Shown here piece after piece: positions 47,271 through 56,294 of a stretch of 64,000 nt of DNA. Location of the stretch: contig JAGYJX010000008.1 of NCBI GenBank assembly GCA_018401495.1, forward strand, positions 186,001 through 250,000. Reading direction: 5' to 3'. The number at the start of each line of letters is the position of its first letter. Within the stretch, counting starts at the first letter, position 1. This stretch comes from Rhodospirillaceae bacterium (GTDB lineage Bacteria > Pseudomonadota > Alphaproteobacteria > Thalassobaculales > Thalassobaculaceae). The translations under genes were made by a program, and so were the position numbers. Below the pieces are notes generated by a model. It was given only the letters and a program-made list of their open reading frames with translations. It was not told the DNA's origin and ran no database searches.

Positions 47271-47437
47271 GCGCCGGTGTGGCCCCCAGATCGGTCGGCG
47301 CCGCCCGGAAGAGGTTCCCGTCGTCACGCCTCGTGCGTTCCCATATAACGGTTGCGGCGGCGACGTTCCAATCCCTGGGTCACTCCATCGGGTGCGACCG
47401 GACCGGCGTCGGCCCTCGATGTCACGGAGAACCCGCA

Positions 47438-48523
47438 ATGCCGATCGACGCCTTCCTCAACGGTACCAACATCGCCCTGGTCTTCCTGGCGGTGGTCATC
47501 GGCGTGCTGGTGGTCAAGGGCATCAAGATGGTGCCTCAGGGCGAGGAATGGACGGTGGAGCGGTTCGGCCGGTACGTCCGTACGCTGCCGCCGGGGCTTG
47601 GGCTGATCAACCCGCTGTTCAGTCGGATCGGGCGCAAGATCAACATGATGGAGACGCTGCTCGACATCCCCGAGCAGGACGTCATCACCCGCGACAACGC
47701 GTCGGTGAAAGTCGACGCGATCGTGTTCTACCAGGTCGTCGACGCCCGTCGGGCGGCGTACGAGGTTCGCGACCTCGACCGCGCGCTGGTCAACCTCGCG
47801 CTCGACCAACATCCGCTCGGTGCTCGGCAACACCGACCTGGACGAGGCGCTGTCGTCGCGCGACGACATGAACCGCAAGATCCTTCACACCATGGACGAG
47901 GCGACCGACCCGTGGGGCACCAAGATCACCCGGGTCGAGATCCGGGACATCTCGCCGCCCCAGGACCTGCTCGACGCCATGGGCGCGCAGATGAAGGCCG
48001 AGCGCGAGAAGCGCGCCCAGATCCTCGATGCCCAGGGCTATCGGCAGTCGCAGATCGAACGCGCCGAAGGCGACAAGCAGTCGAAGATCCTGCAGGCCGA
48101 AGGCGACCTGGAGGCGGCCAGGCGCGAGGCCGAGGCCCGCGAACGCCTGGCGCTGGCCGAGGCGAACGCGACGGAATCGGTGGCGCTGGCGATCAACAAG
48201 GGCGGTCGCGAGGCGGTGAACTACTTCGTCGCCCTGAAGTACACCGAGGCGCTGGCCGAGTTCGCGCGGTCGCCCAACCAGAAGACTGTGTTCCTGCCGC
48301 TCGAGGCGACCAGCCTGCTGGGATCGATCGGCGGCATCAAGGAGTTGCTGCAAGGAGCTCGGTCCGACCCCGGACGGCGGCGGCTAGCCGCCGGCCGACG
48401 GCTGATCGAGGTGCCGGTGGTGCGGCCGCGGCGCGTCGTGCCGTACCGCCGTCGCCGCCGGCCCCGGTGCGCCGGCCGTGGGAAGGCGAGGGCGAGCCGC
48501 CTGAGGAGGACCGTCGGAAGTGA
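47438..48523 (+). CDS. SPFH/band-7 protein, QmcA-like slipin (frameshifts near 47803 and about 48360)
   Basis: MPIDAFLNGTNIALVFLAVV is a single N-terminal membrane helix. The band-7 domain follows (MVPQGEEWTVERFGRYVRTL, INMMETLLDIPEQDVITRDN), then after one extra base near 47803 TNIRSVLGNTDLDEALSSRD and the coiled coil DAQGYRQSQIERAEGDKQSK. The end RRPWEGEGEPPEEDRRK is reached by a second change near 48360 and its stop overlaps the NfeD start. About 361 residues. Such proteins form ring assemblies in the membrane and pair with NfeD proteins, as here. They are thought to organise membrane proteases or fluidity. Confidence 0.84.
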   Translation: MPIDAFLNGTNIALVFLAVVIGVLVVKGIKMVPQGEEWTVERFGRYVRTLPPGLGLINPLFSRIGRKINMMETLLDIPEQDVITRDNASVKVDAIVFYQVVDARRAAYEVRDLDRALVNLALDQHPLGARQHRPGRGAVVARRHEPQDPSHHGRGDRPVGHQDHPGRDPGHLAAPGPARRHGRADEGRAREARPDPRCPGLSAVADRTRRRRQAVEDPAGRRRPGGGQARGRGPRTPGAGRGERDGIGGAGDQQGRSRGGELLRRPEVHRGAGRVRAVAQPEDCVPAARGDQPAGIDRRHQGVAARSSVRPRTAAASRRPTADRGAGGAAAARRAVPPSPPAPVRRPWEGEGEPPEEDRRK

Positions 48524-48993
48524 TCGAGTTTCAGCCCCAGGCCTGGCACTGGATCGCTCTCGGCCTGCTGCTCGCGGTCGGCGAGATGGTGTTGCCGACC
48601 AACGTGCTGCTCTGGTTCGGCATCGCCGGCGTGGTCACCGGCCTGATCGTGGCGGTGGTCGACGTTGGCCCGGCCTGGCAGGTCCTGATGTTCGCGGTGC
48701 TGGCGTTCGTGTCGTACTTTCCGGTGCGCTGGACCGCGCGTCGGTTGCGCGCCGGCGAGCAGGGCGTCGACGACACGCTCAACCGCCGCGGCCGGTCGGC
48801 GATCGGCCATCAGGTGACCGTGATCGAGGCGATCGAGAACGGCTACGGCGCCGTCAAGGTCGGCGACAGCCGCTGGCGGGCCACCTGCTACCGCGACCTG
48901 CCGATCGGCGCCAAGGTCGAAGTGGTCGAAGTCGAGGGCACGACCCTGCGCGTCAAGCCGCTGGCCGGACAGCCGGCGGCCGACCGCGGCTGA
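48520..48993 (+). CDS. NfeD-family membrane protein
   Basis: A 157-residue protein starting at GTG 48520, overlapping the slipin stop. Three or four membrane helices (WIALGLLLAVGEMVLPTNVL, LLWFGIAGVVTGLIVAVVDV) precede a soluble OB-fold domain (IGHQVTVIEAIENGYGAVKV, WRATCYRDLPIGAKVEVVEV). This short type of NfeD is the usual partner of slipins such as QmcA. The overlapping genes imply translational coupling and a joint membrane complex. Confidence 0.88.
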   Translation: MIEFQPQAWHWIALGLLLAVGEMVLPTNVLLWFGIAGVVTGLIVAVVDVGPAWQVLMFAVLAFVSYFPVRWTARRLRAGEQGVDDTLNRRGRSAIGHQVTVIEAIENGYGAVKVGDSRWRATCYRDLPIGAKVEVVEVEGTTLRVKPLAGQPAADRG

Positions 48994-49008
48994 CGGTCGA
49001 TCACCAAG

Positions 49009-49194
49009 TCAGCGGCCGCGACCGCGCATGTAGCGCCGCTCCGGCCGGTAGCCGACGCGCCGCACCAGGGTGCGAAGCTGCAGGCCGAAGCGGCGGAGCA
49101 GGGTGCCCAGGGAATCGGGGCTCAAAACCTCGTTCAGGCGCGTCATCGTCTCGTCCTCGAACCGAACTGGTCCACCGTCCCCGATGCAAATCAT
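49009..49194 (-). CDS. Possible small basic protein
   Basis: A 61-residue reading frame with a strongly basic C-terminus ([20 protein letters not shown]). The conserved-looking part begins [20 protein letters not shown] at 49146. AT-rich sequence upstream (TCTTTAATACTTCC on this strand) could be a promoter. No family is recognised and the frame may be chance. Confidence 0.3.
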   Translation of the reverse strand: MICIGDGGPVRFEDETMTRLNEVLSPDSLGTLLRRFGLQLRTLVRRVGYRPERRYMRGRGR

Positions 49195-49274
49195 GGGCCG
49201 GAAGTATTAAAGAACGGAAAACGCGGTCGAATTCCGGCGGAATTTCTGTGATTGCGTGGCGAATTTCGTGACAT

Positions 49275-49524
49275 CCGGCGGGCGCTCGTCGCGCCATGGG
49301 CCCCGGATAGCCGCGGCTTCGCCTCGGCTTCCGGGGTGACGACAGGGGAAGGGGAAGCGCGGGGCTGCAAAAATGTGCCGTCACCCCGGGCAAGCGCAGC
49401 GCGACCCGGATCCAGCCGCCGCTCCGGCGCAAGGGAACGGCCTCGCTCGCCCACCCTCCACCGTCATCCCGGGCAAGCGCAGCGCGACCCGGGACCCACC
49501 GTCCGCTCCGTCGGCCGGAGCGGA
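49275..49524. repeat. Cluster of REP-like repeats in a 348-base gene-free stretch
   Basis: The region between the small protein and malate synthase contains no gene. It holds CCGTCACCCCGGGCAAGCGC at 49378 and CCGTCATCCCGGGCAAGCGC at 49461, both continuing AGCGCGACCCGG. It also has an inverted relative (CCGGGGTGACGACAGG) near 49331 and a palindrome TCCGCTCCG-TCGGC-CGGAGCGGA near 49502. They are related to the repeats at 3.9 and 5.7 kb. Confidence 0.7.
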
Positions 49525-49542
49525 CGGCCCGCTTTCCGTCCC

Positions 49543-51718
49543 TCAGCCGCCGTGCTTCGCCTTGGCCTCGATGCGGCGGCGGTGCAGCACCGGCTCGGTG
49601 TAGCCGCTCGGCTGCTCGCGGCCCTTGAGCACCAGGTCGCAGGCGGCCTGGAAGGCGACGCTGGCGTCGAAGTCGGGCGCCATCGGCCGGTAGGCGGGAT
49701 CGCCGGCGTTCTGCTTGTCGACCACCGCCGCCATGCGCTTCAGGGTCTCCACCACCTGCGCCTCGGAGCAGACGCCGTGGTGCAGCCAGTTGGCGATGTG
49801 CTGGCTGGAGATCCGCAGGGTGGCGCGATCCTCCATCAGGCCGACGTCGTTGATGTCGGGCACCTTGGAGCAGCCGACACCCTGGTCGACCCAGCGCACC
49901 ACGTAGCCGAGGATGCCCTGGGCGTTGTTGTCGAGCTCGGCCTGGATGTCGGCCGGCGTCCAGTTCGGGCGCTCGGCCACCGGGATCGTCAGGATGTCGT
50001 CCAGCCGGGCGCGCTGGCGGCTGCGCAGTTCCTGCTGGCGGGCCGCCACGTCGACCTCGTGGTAGTGGGTGGCGTGCAGGGTGGCGGCGGTCGGCGACGG
50101 CACCCAGGCGGTGCTGGCGCCGGCCTTCGGGTGGCCGATCTTCTGCTCCAGCATCGCCGCCATCAGGTCCGGCATCGCCCACATGCCCTTGCCGATCTGC
50201 GCCTTGCCGGTCAGCCCGCAGGCCAGGCCGATGTCGACGTTCCAGGCCTCGTAGGCCTGGATCCAGGCCGAGGCCTTCATGTCGGCCTTGCGGATCATCG
50301 GGCCGGCCTCCATCGAGGTGTGCATCTCGTCGCCGGTGCGGTCGAGGAAGCCGGTGTTGATGAACACCACCCGCTCCCGGGCGGCGCGGATGCACTCCTT
50401 GAGGTTGACGGTGGTGCGCCGCTCCTCGTCCATGATGCCCATCTTGAGGGTGTTGCGGGCGACGCCGATGGCGTCCTCGACCCGGGCGAACAGCTCGTCG
50501 GCGAAGGCGACTTCCGTGGGGCCGTGCATCTTCGGCTTGACGATGTAGACCGAGCCGGCGCGCGAATTGCGGAGCGCGCCCTTGCCGAGCAGGTCGTGCT
50601 TGGCGATCACCGAGGTGAACAAGGCGTCGAGGATGCCCTCGGGCACTTCCCGGCCGTCCCTGTCGAGAATGGCGTCGATGGTCATCAGGTGGCCGACGTT
50701 GCGGACCAGCATCAGCGACCGGCCGTGCAGGCTGAGCGTCGAGCCGTCGGGCGCGGTGTAGGCGCGGTCGGGGTTCAGCCGACGCTCGACCGTCCGGCCG
50801 CCCTTCTGGAAGCTCTCGCTGAGGTCGCCCTTCATCAGGCCGAGCCAGTTGCGGTACACCAGCACCTTGTCGGCGGCGTCGACCGCGGCGATCGGAATCC
50901 TCGCAGTCCATGATGGTGGTGACCGCCGATTCCAGCACCAGGTCGGCGACGCCGGCCGGGTCGGTCTTGCCGATCGGGTGGCTCTTGTCGATGACGATCT
51001 CGGCGTGCAGGCCGTGGTTCTTCAACAGGATGGCGGTCGGCGCGTCGGCCGGGCCGTTGTAGCCGACGAAACGCTCGGGGTTGGCCAGACCGGTCTCGCC
51101 GGCGCCGGTCGCGACCGTCAGGTGTCCATCCTTCACGGTGTAGCGGGTAGCGTCGGCGTGGCTGCCGGCGGCCAGCGGGGCGGCCTTGTCGAGGAAGGCG
51201 CGGGCCCAGGCGATGACCTTGGCGCCGCGCGCCGGGTTGTAGCCGCCGGTGCGCTCGGCGCCGCCGTCCTCGGACACCGCGTCGGTGCCGTACAGGGCGT
51301 CGTACAGGCTGCCCCAGCGGGCGTTGGCGGCGTTCAGCGCGTAGCGCGCGTTCATCACCGGCACCACCAGCTGCGGGCCGGCGATGCTGGCGATCTCGGC
51401 GTCGACGCCCGAGGTGCTGACCGAGAAGTCGGGACCTTCCTCGACCAGGTAGCCGATCCGCGCCAGGAACGCCTTGTAGGCCTCCAGGTCGAGCAGGGCG
51501 CCGCGGCGCTCCCTGTGCCAGGCGTCGATCTCGGCCTGCAGCGTGTCGCGCTCGGCCAGCAGCGCGGCGTTCTTCGGCGCGAGGTCGTGGATGATGGCGT
51601 CGGCGGCGGCCCAGAAAGCCTCGGGTGTCACCCCGGTTCCGGGCAGGGCCTCGGTGTTGGCGAAGTCGTGGAGCGTCTTCGCGATCTTCAGGCCACCAAT
51701 CTCGACCCGTTCCACCAT
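49543..51718 (-). CDS. glcB: Malate synthase G (frameshift near 50897)
   Basis: Condenses glyoxylate with acetyl-CoA to malate. [20 protein letters not shown] starts at 51718 with GGGAGG upstream. TTIMDCEDS precedes the frame change, and [15 protein letters not shown] with [18 protein letters not shown] follows it. The C-terminal part has [33 protein letters not shown] and [20 protein letters not shown], all typical of isoform G. One extra C near 50897 accounts for the shift; the whole protein is 724 residues, the usual length. Cytoplasmic, glycolate/glyoxylate use. Regulation not visible. Confidence 0.92.
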
Positions 51719-51721
51719 CAT

Positions 51722-52023
51722 CAGTCCTCCCAGTTCCACGTCGGCTTCAGTGTTGGCGGTATCAAACAGAACCGGGTGACCGCTTCAAGCAGATCCGCGC
51801 CCGGCGGCGAAACTGATTTCGTTCCCCGCGGGCACGAGGGGCCGAGAACCGAGCCTCCCGCAGCCAAGGGCCCCGTGTCCCGGGACGGCGGGCGGTTAAC
51901 GGTTGCTTAAGTTGATCGGGTGTTTGATTAATCCGTGTGCTGTCGAAGTCGCGGACGGCGGTGAACTGCGCCATACTGCGACGGTGCACTACAAGCGTGC
52001 ATAAGCCGAAGGGAAGAACGCCC
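51722..52023. other. Divergent promoter region between glcB and the sensor kinase
   Basis: About 300 bases with no gene. A modestly AT-rich segment (GGTTAACGGTTGCTTAAGTT, TGTTTGATTAATCCGTG) at about 51897-51945 is the most promoter-like part, but no clear -35/-10 pair can be assigned. No repeats seen. Confidence 0.4.
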
Positions 52024-53289
52024 ATGGCGCTGCTCGACACGCTGTTCCAGACCAATGGATTCACCCCCCACGGCTACTGCCTGCTTTGGGATCCGGCGCT
52101 GATCTGGCTGCATCTGGTTTCGGACTCGGCGATCGCCGTCGCCTACCTGGCGATCCCGGCGGCCCTCGCGGTGGTCGGCCGCCGCCGTCCGGATCTGAAC
52201 CCTTTCGGGATGCTGTACTGGTTCGCGGCCTTCATCATCCTGTGCGCGCTGACCCATCTGACCTCGATCGTGACGCTCTATCAGCCCTGGTACATGCTGT
52301 CGGGGATCGTGAAGGCGGTGTGCGCCGCGGTCTCGATCGTCACGGCGGCGCTGGTCTGGCGGATCCTGCGGTTCGTGCTGGTGACGCCCAGCCACGCCGA
52401 ACTGGCGGCGGTCAACGACGAATTGCGGTTGCTGAACGAGGGTTTGGAACAGCGGGTCGCCGAGCGCACGCGCGACCTGTCGACGACCAGCGATCGGCTG
52501 ATCGTGGCGCTCTACGAGGCCCGCGAGGCCGACCGGATCAAGGCCGACTTCATGGCCCGGATGAGCCATGAGCTTCGCACGCCGCTGAACGCGATCATCG
52601 GCTTCTGCGAGATGCTGACCGCCGGGATCGCGGGTCCCTTGAAGGGCCGCCAGCGGGAATACTGCGGCGACATCCACGCCGCGGCGATCCAGTTGCTCGA
52701 CCAGATAAACGCCATTCTCGACCTGGAGAGGCTGGGCCGTGGGGCCGAGGCCACGAGCCCGGTCCGCCAGGATCTGGCGGCGGTGTGCGCCGACGCGCTG
52801 GAGCGGCTGGGCCCGGCGGCGCGCCAGGCCGGGGTCTCGGTGGTGTCCGGCGTGCCGGGAGGCGTCATGGCGTGGGCCGATCGGCGGGCCCTGTCGACAA
52901 TCATCCTCAACCTCGTTTCCAACGCCATCAAGTACTCACCGCCTGGAACGCAGGTCAGCATCGAAGGCGATGCCGCCGATAACGGAACCCGTTTGCGGGT
53001 GGCGGACCAGGGGTACGGGGTCGAGGCGCGCAGCGTGCGACGGGTGTTCGAGCCGTTCTACCGGGCCCATGAGCGCGAGCTGCCGGCGGTCGGGGGCACC
53101 GGGCTCGGCCTGTCGCTGGTCAAGATGCTGGTCGACGCCCACGGCGGCACGCTGGAATTCGAGAGCCGGCCGAACGAGGGCACCTCGGTCACCGTGTGGC
53201 TGCCGGGGAACGGCGCCGGACGGCCGTCGCTCGCGTCCGGATATCCGGCCCTGCTCGACGGCGGTCCGCTGGCGGTGGCGCCGCGATGA
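52024..53289 (+). CDS. Sensor histidine kinase with ethylene-receptor-like copper-binding membrane domain
   Basis: A 421-residue kinase. Residues 22-115 form three membrane helices that resemble the ethylene-binding domain of plant ETR1: SDSAIAVAYLAIP (Asp34, Tyr41, Pro45), FIILCALTHLT (Ile71, Cys74, His78), and VKAVCAAVSIVTAALVW (Lys97). The order and spacing match ETR1 Asp25, Tyr32, Pro36, Ile62, Cys65, His69. A helical linker leads to the kinase core: MARMSHELRTPLNAIIGF with His182, NLVSNAIKYSPPG, and GGTGLGLSLVKMLVDAHGG. The ATG at 52024 is chosen because conserved sequence begins there. No response regulator is adjacent. Confidence 0.87.
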   Translation: MALLDTLFQTNGFTPHGYCLLWDPALIWLHLVSDSAIAVAYLAIPAALAVVGRRRPDLNPFGMLYWFAAFIILCALTHLTSIVTLYQPWYMLSGIVKAVCAAVSIVTAALVWRILRFVLVTPSHAELAAVNDELRLLNEGLEQRVAERTRDLSTTSDRLIVALYEAREADRIKADFMARMSHELRTPLNAIIGFCEMLTAGIAGPLKGRQREYCGDIHAAAIQLLDQINAILDLERLGRGAEATSPVRQDLAAVCADALERLGPAARQAGVSVVSGVPGGVMAWADRRALSTIILNLVSNAIKYSPPGTQVSIEGDAADNGTRLRVADQGYGVEARSVRRVFEPFYRAHERELPAVGGTGLGLSLVKMLVDAHGGTLEFESRPNEGTSVTVWLPGNGAGRPSLASGYPALLDGGPLAVAPR

Positions 53290-53301
53290 GGTGCCGGCGG
53301 A

Positions 53302-54570
53302 TCAGCGCCGCGGCGCCCGCGTCAGCAGCGCGACTCCGATCCCCATCACCGCCAGGGCGGTGAAGCATTCCAGCGACAGCACGTAGTCGCCGGTCCAGTC
53401 GCGCAGCGCTCCCGACAGCAGTGGGCCGGCGGCCTGGGCGGTCACCTGCACCGAGAGGGCGGCACCGCGGATCGCGCCGAAGCTGCGCCGCCCGAAGTAG
53501 TCGGCCCAGGCGATCGGCAGGATGGTGATCAGCCCGCCGACCCCGAGGCCGTACAGAACGGCGGCGGCGTAGCCGAGGGCGACGGAATCGATGGCCAGCA
53601 TCACCAGCGTCCCGCCGGCCATGCAGGCGGCGATCAGCGCCAGCGCCAGGCGAACCGTCAGGCGGCGGGCCACCAGCCCGAAGCCGACGCCGGCCACCGC
53701 CGAGGCGAGCGAGAAGGCGCTGACGATCAGCGCCGCCGAGGTCGGGTCCAGGCCGCGCTCGAGCAGATGCGGCGCCTGGTGCAGGCTGACGCCGGCCTGC
53801 ACCGGGTAGACCAGCAGCGTGAACAGCGACAGCAGCCAGAACGCCGGGGTGCGCAGCGCCTCCGCCCGGGTGAAGGCCGGTTCCGGCACGGGCTCGGCGG
53901 CGGGGCCGGAATCCGCCGATCGGCGGCACCACACGCTGGTCGGGGACCAGCCCGATGTCCTCCGGGCGGCGCACCATCAGCAGCCAGTTCGGCACGAAGC
54001 CGATGATCAGCACCGTGGCGCCGACCGCCAGCCAGCCGGCCCGCCAGCCGTCCTGCAGGATGGCCGCGTGGGCGATCAGCGGCATCGCCACCAGCCCGAG
54101 CATCTGGGCCAGGGTGGCGATCGAGGTCGCCGACGCCCGGCGCGCCACGAACCAGTTGTTGAGCGCGCCGTAGATGCCGATGTCGTACGGCCCGGCGAAG
54201 CACATGCGGGCGACGCAGAACAGCAGGTAGAAGGCGAGCAGCGATTCCGACGGTCGACAGCAGCGTCACCGTCACCGCCGGTGGTCAGGACGGCGCCGCC
54301 GAGGATCAGCTTGGCGCCGTGCCGGTCCAGCTGCGGCCCGATCAGCGGCGAGGCGAAGGCGGCCAGGATCCCGCCGAGCGAGACCGCCCCGGACAGGGCG
54401 GTGCGCGACCAGCCGAAGTCGCTGCTCATCGGCTCGATGAAGATCGACAGCGTGGCGACCGCCGGCCCCTGGCGCGAGAAGCCGGCGCAGCACACGCAGG
54501 CCAGCACCACCCAGCCGTAGAAGAACGGCAGGCGCGGCGACAGGAACGCCGGGAGCCGGTTGCCGCCCAT
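53302..54570 (-). CDS. MFS transporter (three frameshifts near 54283, 54252 and 53937)
   Basis: The N-terminal part MGGNRLPAFLSPRLPFFYGW (54570) gives helices 1-3 up to GGAVLTT. It continues as VTVTLLSTV, then ESLLAFYLLFCVARMCFAGP and PYDIGIYGALNNWFVARRAS, then after a variable loop EPAFTRAEALRTPAFWLLSL ... to the stop at 53302. Removing three extra bases restores about 421 residues and twelve helices of a major facilitator of the organic-anion (oxalate/formate antiporter-like) type. It lies just downstream of the TPP-enzyme gene on the same strand, so it may carry that enzyme's substrate or product. Confidence 0.78.
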
Positions 54571-54586
54571 GTCCCGCCGCCGGGCG

Positions 54587-56200
54587 CTAGAACTGCGCGG
54601 CGTACTGCGCCGGATCGATGCGCGCCGCGATCACCGTCGGCCGGTCCGCTCGGCCGCGGCTGCCGCCAGCGCCCGTTCGAGGGTGGCGCGGCTGTCGACG
54701 CTGTGGGCGTGGCAGTTCATGGCCTCGGCAGCCTTGGCGACGTCGACCGGCATCATGCGGGTGCCTTCCGCCGGGTACTGCCGGCGCATCTGCTTCAGCT
54801 CGATCCGGTTCAGGGAATCGTCGCAGAACACCACCACCAGCGGCGCGGTCTTCAGTTCGGCGCCGAGCGCCAGCTCGCTCTGCACCATGGCGAGGCCGCC
54901 GTCGCCGGTGAAGCAGACGCAGGGCCGCTCCGGCTCGACCAGGGCCGCGGTGATCGCCCCCGGCAGCGCGAAGCCCATGGAGCTGAGGCCGTTGGTCATC
55001 AGCACGCCGCCCGGCACCGCGGTCCGCCAGCCCTGGCCGACCAGCAGCTTGTGCGAGCCTACGTCGGCGGTCGCCCGGGCGTTGGCCGGCGTCGCCGCGC
55101 GCACCAGGTCGATCACGTCGGTCGGGTTGAGAGCGCCGTCGACCCGGCCTTCGTAGTAGGCCTTCGAGAGGGTGGCGCGGTGGTCGGCGACCTCGCCCTC
55201 GCGCCAGCGCGGCTCGCCCCGCCAGCCGTCGGCCAGCGCCGCCAGCACGGTCGCGGGGTTGCCGACGACCTCGACCTCGGCGGGATAGACCTGGTCGGCG
55301 TTGGCGGTCCAGTCGATGTGGATCACCGGCGCCTTGGGGGACCAGCTCTTGATCAACTCGACGGCGTCGAAGCCGACGCACAGGATCAGGTCGGCGCCGC
55401 CCAGGAACTCCCACACCACCTCGTTGCACGCCATGTCGAGGACCGACGCGAAGTAGGGATGATCCTCGGGCATCAGGCCCTTGGCCATCGGCGACACCAC
55501 CACCGGCACGCCGGCCGCCTCGGCCAGGCGCACCAGCGGCGCCGTCGCGCGGGCGCGCAGCGCGCCGATGCCGGCCACGATCACCGGTCGGCGCGACGCC
55601 ATCAGGCGCTTCAACGGGTCGGCGGCGACGCCCGGCATCGGCGAACACCTGCACGGCGGTCGCCGCCGGGTACAGCGGCGGCAGCGAGATCTCGGCGTCG
55701 CCGGCCTCGGCCCCGACCACGTCGGCCGCGGTCGTCAGGTGGACCGGCCCCGGCCGCTCGGCGGTGGCGGTGCGGAACGCGCGGCGCAGGGTCGCTCCGG
55801 CGGCGTTCGCTCGCAACTCGGCGGTCCACTTGGACACCGGGCCGAACATCTGGGCGTGGTTGAGCACCTGGTGGGTGAACACCGCCTCGCGCCGGGTCTC
55901 GATCTGGCCGGAGATCGCCACCAGCGGCACCCGGTCGAGCAGGGCCGTGGCGACGGAATTGACCATGTTCGACGAGCCGGGCCCGAGGGTCGACATGGCG
56001 ATGCCGGGCCGCCCGGTGACCTGGGCGTAGGCGAGCGCCATCAGCCCCGCCGTGCCCTCGCGTCGGCCGAGCACGAAGCGGATCCCGGCCCGGCGAAGCG
56101 CCTCGATGACCTCGACGTTCGGATCGCCGGGATAGCCGAAGACATGGCCGATCCTGGCGGCGCCGAGATAGCTGGCGATCACCTCGCTGACCGTCGCCAT
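54587..56200 (-). CDS. Thiamine-diphosphate-dependent enzyme, acetolactate-synthase-like (frameshifts near 55638 and 54645)
   Basis: MATVSEVIASYLGAARIGHV starts at 56200 with GGAGG upstream. REGTAGLMALAYAQVTGRPG holds the TPP-activating Glu, the central domain runs PLKRLMASRRPVIVAGIGAL, and ADVGSHKLLVGQGWRT leads to the TPP motif GDGGLAMVQSELALGAELKT ... CDDSLN. One extra and one missing base restore 537 residues, ending RIDPAQYAAQF. The fold is that of acetolactate synthase, benzoylformate decarboxylase and sulfopyruvate-type enzymes; the substrate, probably a 2-oxo acid, is unknown. A perfect TTGTATACAA operator lies 16 bases upstream. Confidence 0.83.
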   Translation of the reverse strand: MATVSEVIASYLGAARIGHVFGYPGDPNVEVIEALRRAGIRFVLGRREGTAGLMALAYAQVTGRPGIAMSTLGPGSSNMVNSVATALLDRVPLVAISGQIETRREAVFTHQVLNHAQMFGPVSKWTAELRANAAGATLRRAFRTATAERPGPVHLTTAADVVGAEAGDAEISLPPLYPAATAVQVFADAGRRRRPVEAPDGVAPTGDRGRHRRAARPRDGAAGAPGRGGRRAGGGVADGQGPDARGSSLLRVGPRHGVQRGGVGVPGRRRPDPVRRLRRRRVDQELVPQGAGDPHRLDRQRRPGLSRRGRGRRQPRDRAGGAGRRLAGRAALARGRGRRPPRHPLEGLLRRPGRRRSQPDRRDRPGARGDAGQRPGDRRRRLAQAAGRPGLADRGAGRRADDQRPQLHGLRAAGGDHRGPGRAGAALRLLHRRRRPRHGAERAGARRRTEDRAAGGGVLRRFPEPDRAEADAPAVPGGRHPHDAGRRRQGCRGHELPRPQRRQPRHPRTGAGGSRGRADRPTVIAARIDPAQYAAQF

Positions 56201-56215
56201 GAGTTTCCTCCAGGA

Positions 56216-56235
56216 TTGTATACAAGGGTGTACAA
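56216..56235. promoter_or_regulatory. Putative GntR operator in the TPP-enzyme/flavoprotein divergent promoter
   Basis: TTGTATACAA (56216-56225) is a perfect 10-base palindrome, followed at 56229 by TGTACA in TGTACAA. It is the only strong symmetric site in the 94 bases between the divergent genes. A GntR-FCD gene lies at the end of the forward transcript and is the obvious binder. Confidence 0.6.
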
Positions 56236-56294
56236 GCGCCGAAGCTTGACCTAGTTTTCCATCATACCCAAGCGCGAACACACGGAGCGAGAAG

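Noticed and set aside
49367..49520. Repeats near 49.4 kb considered as a CRISPR array
   Set aside because: Only two copies in tandem, about 83 bases apart, with no regular spacers and no cas genes. They match dispersed REP-like units.
53819..55863. Long forward frames opposite the MFS and TPP-enzyme genes
   Set aside because: Biased composition without domains. The minus-strand proteins are recognisable despite their frameshifts.
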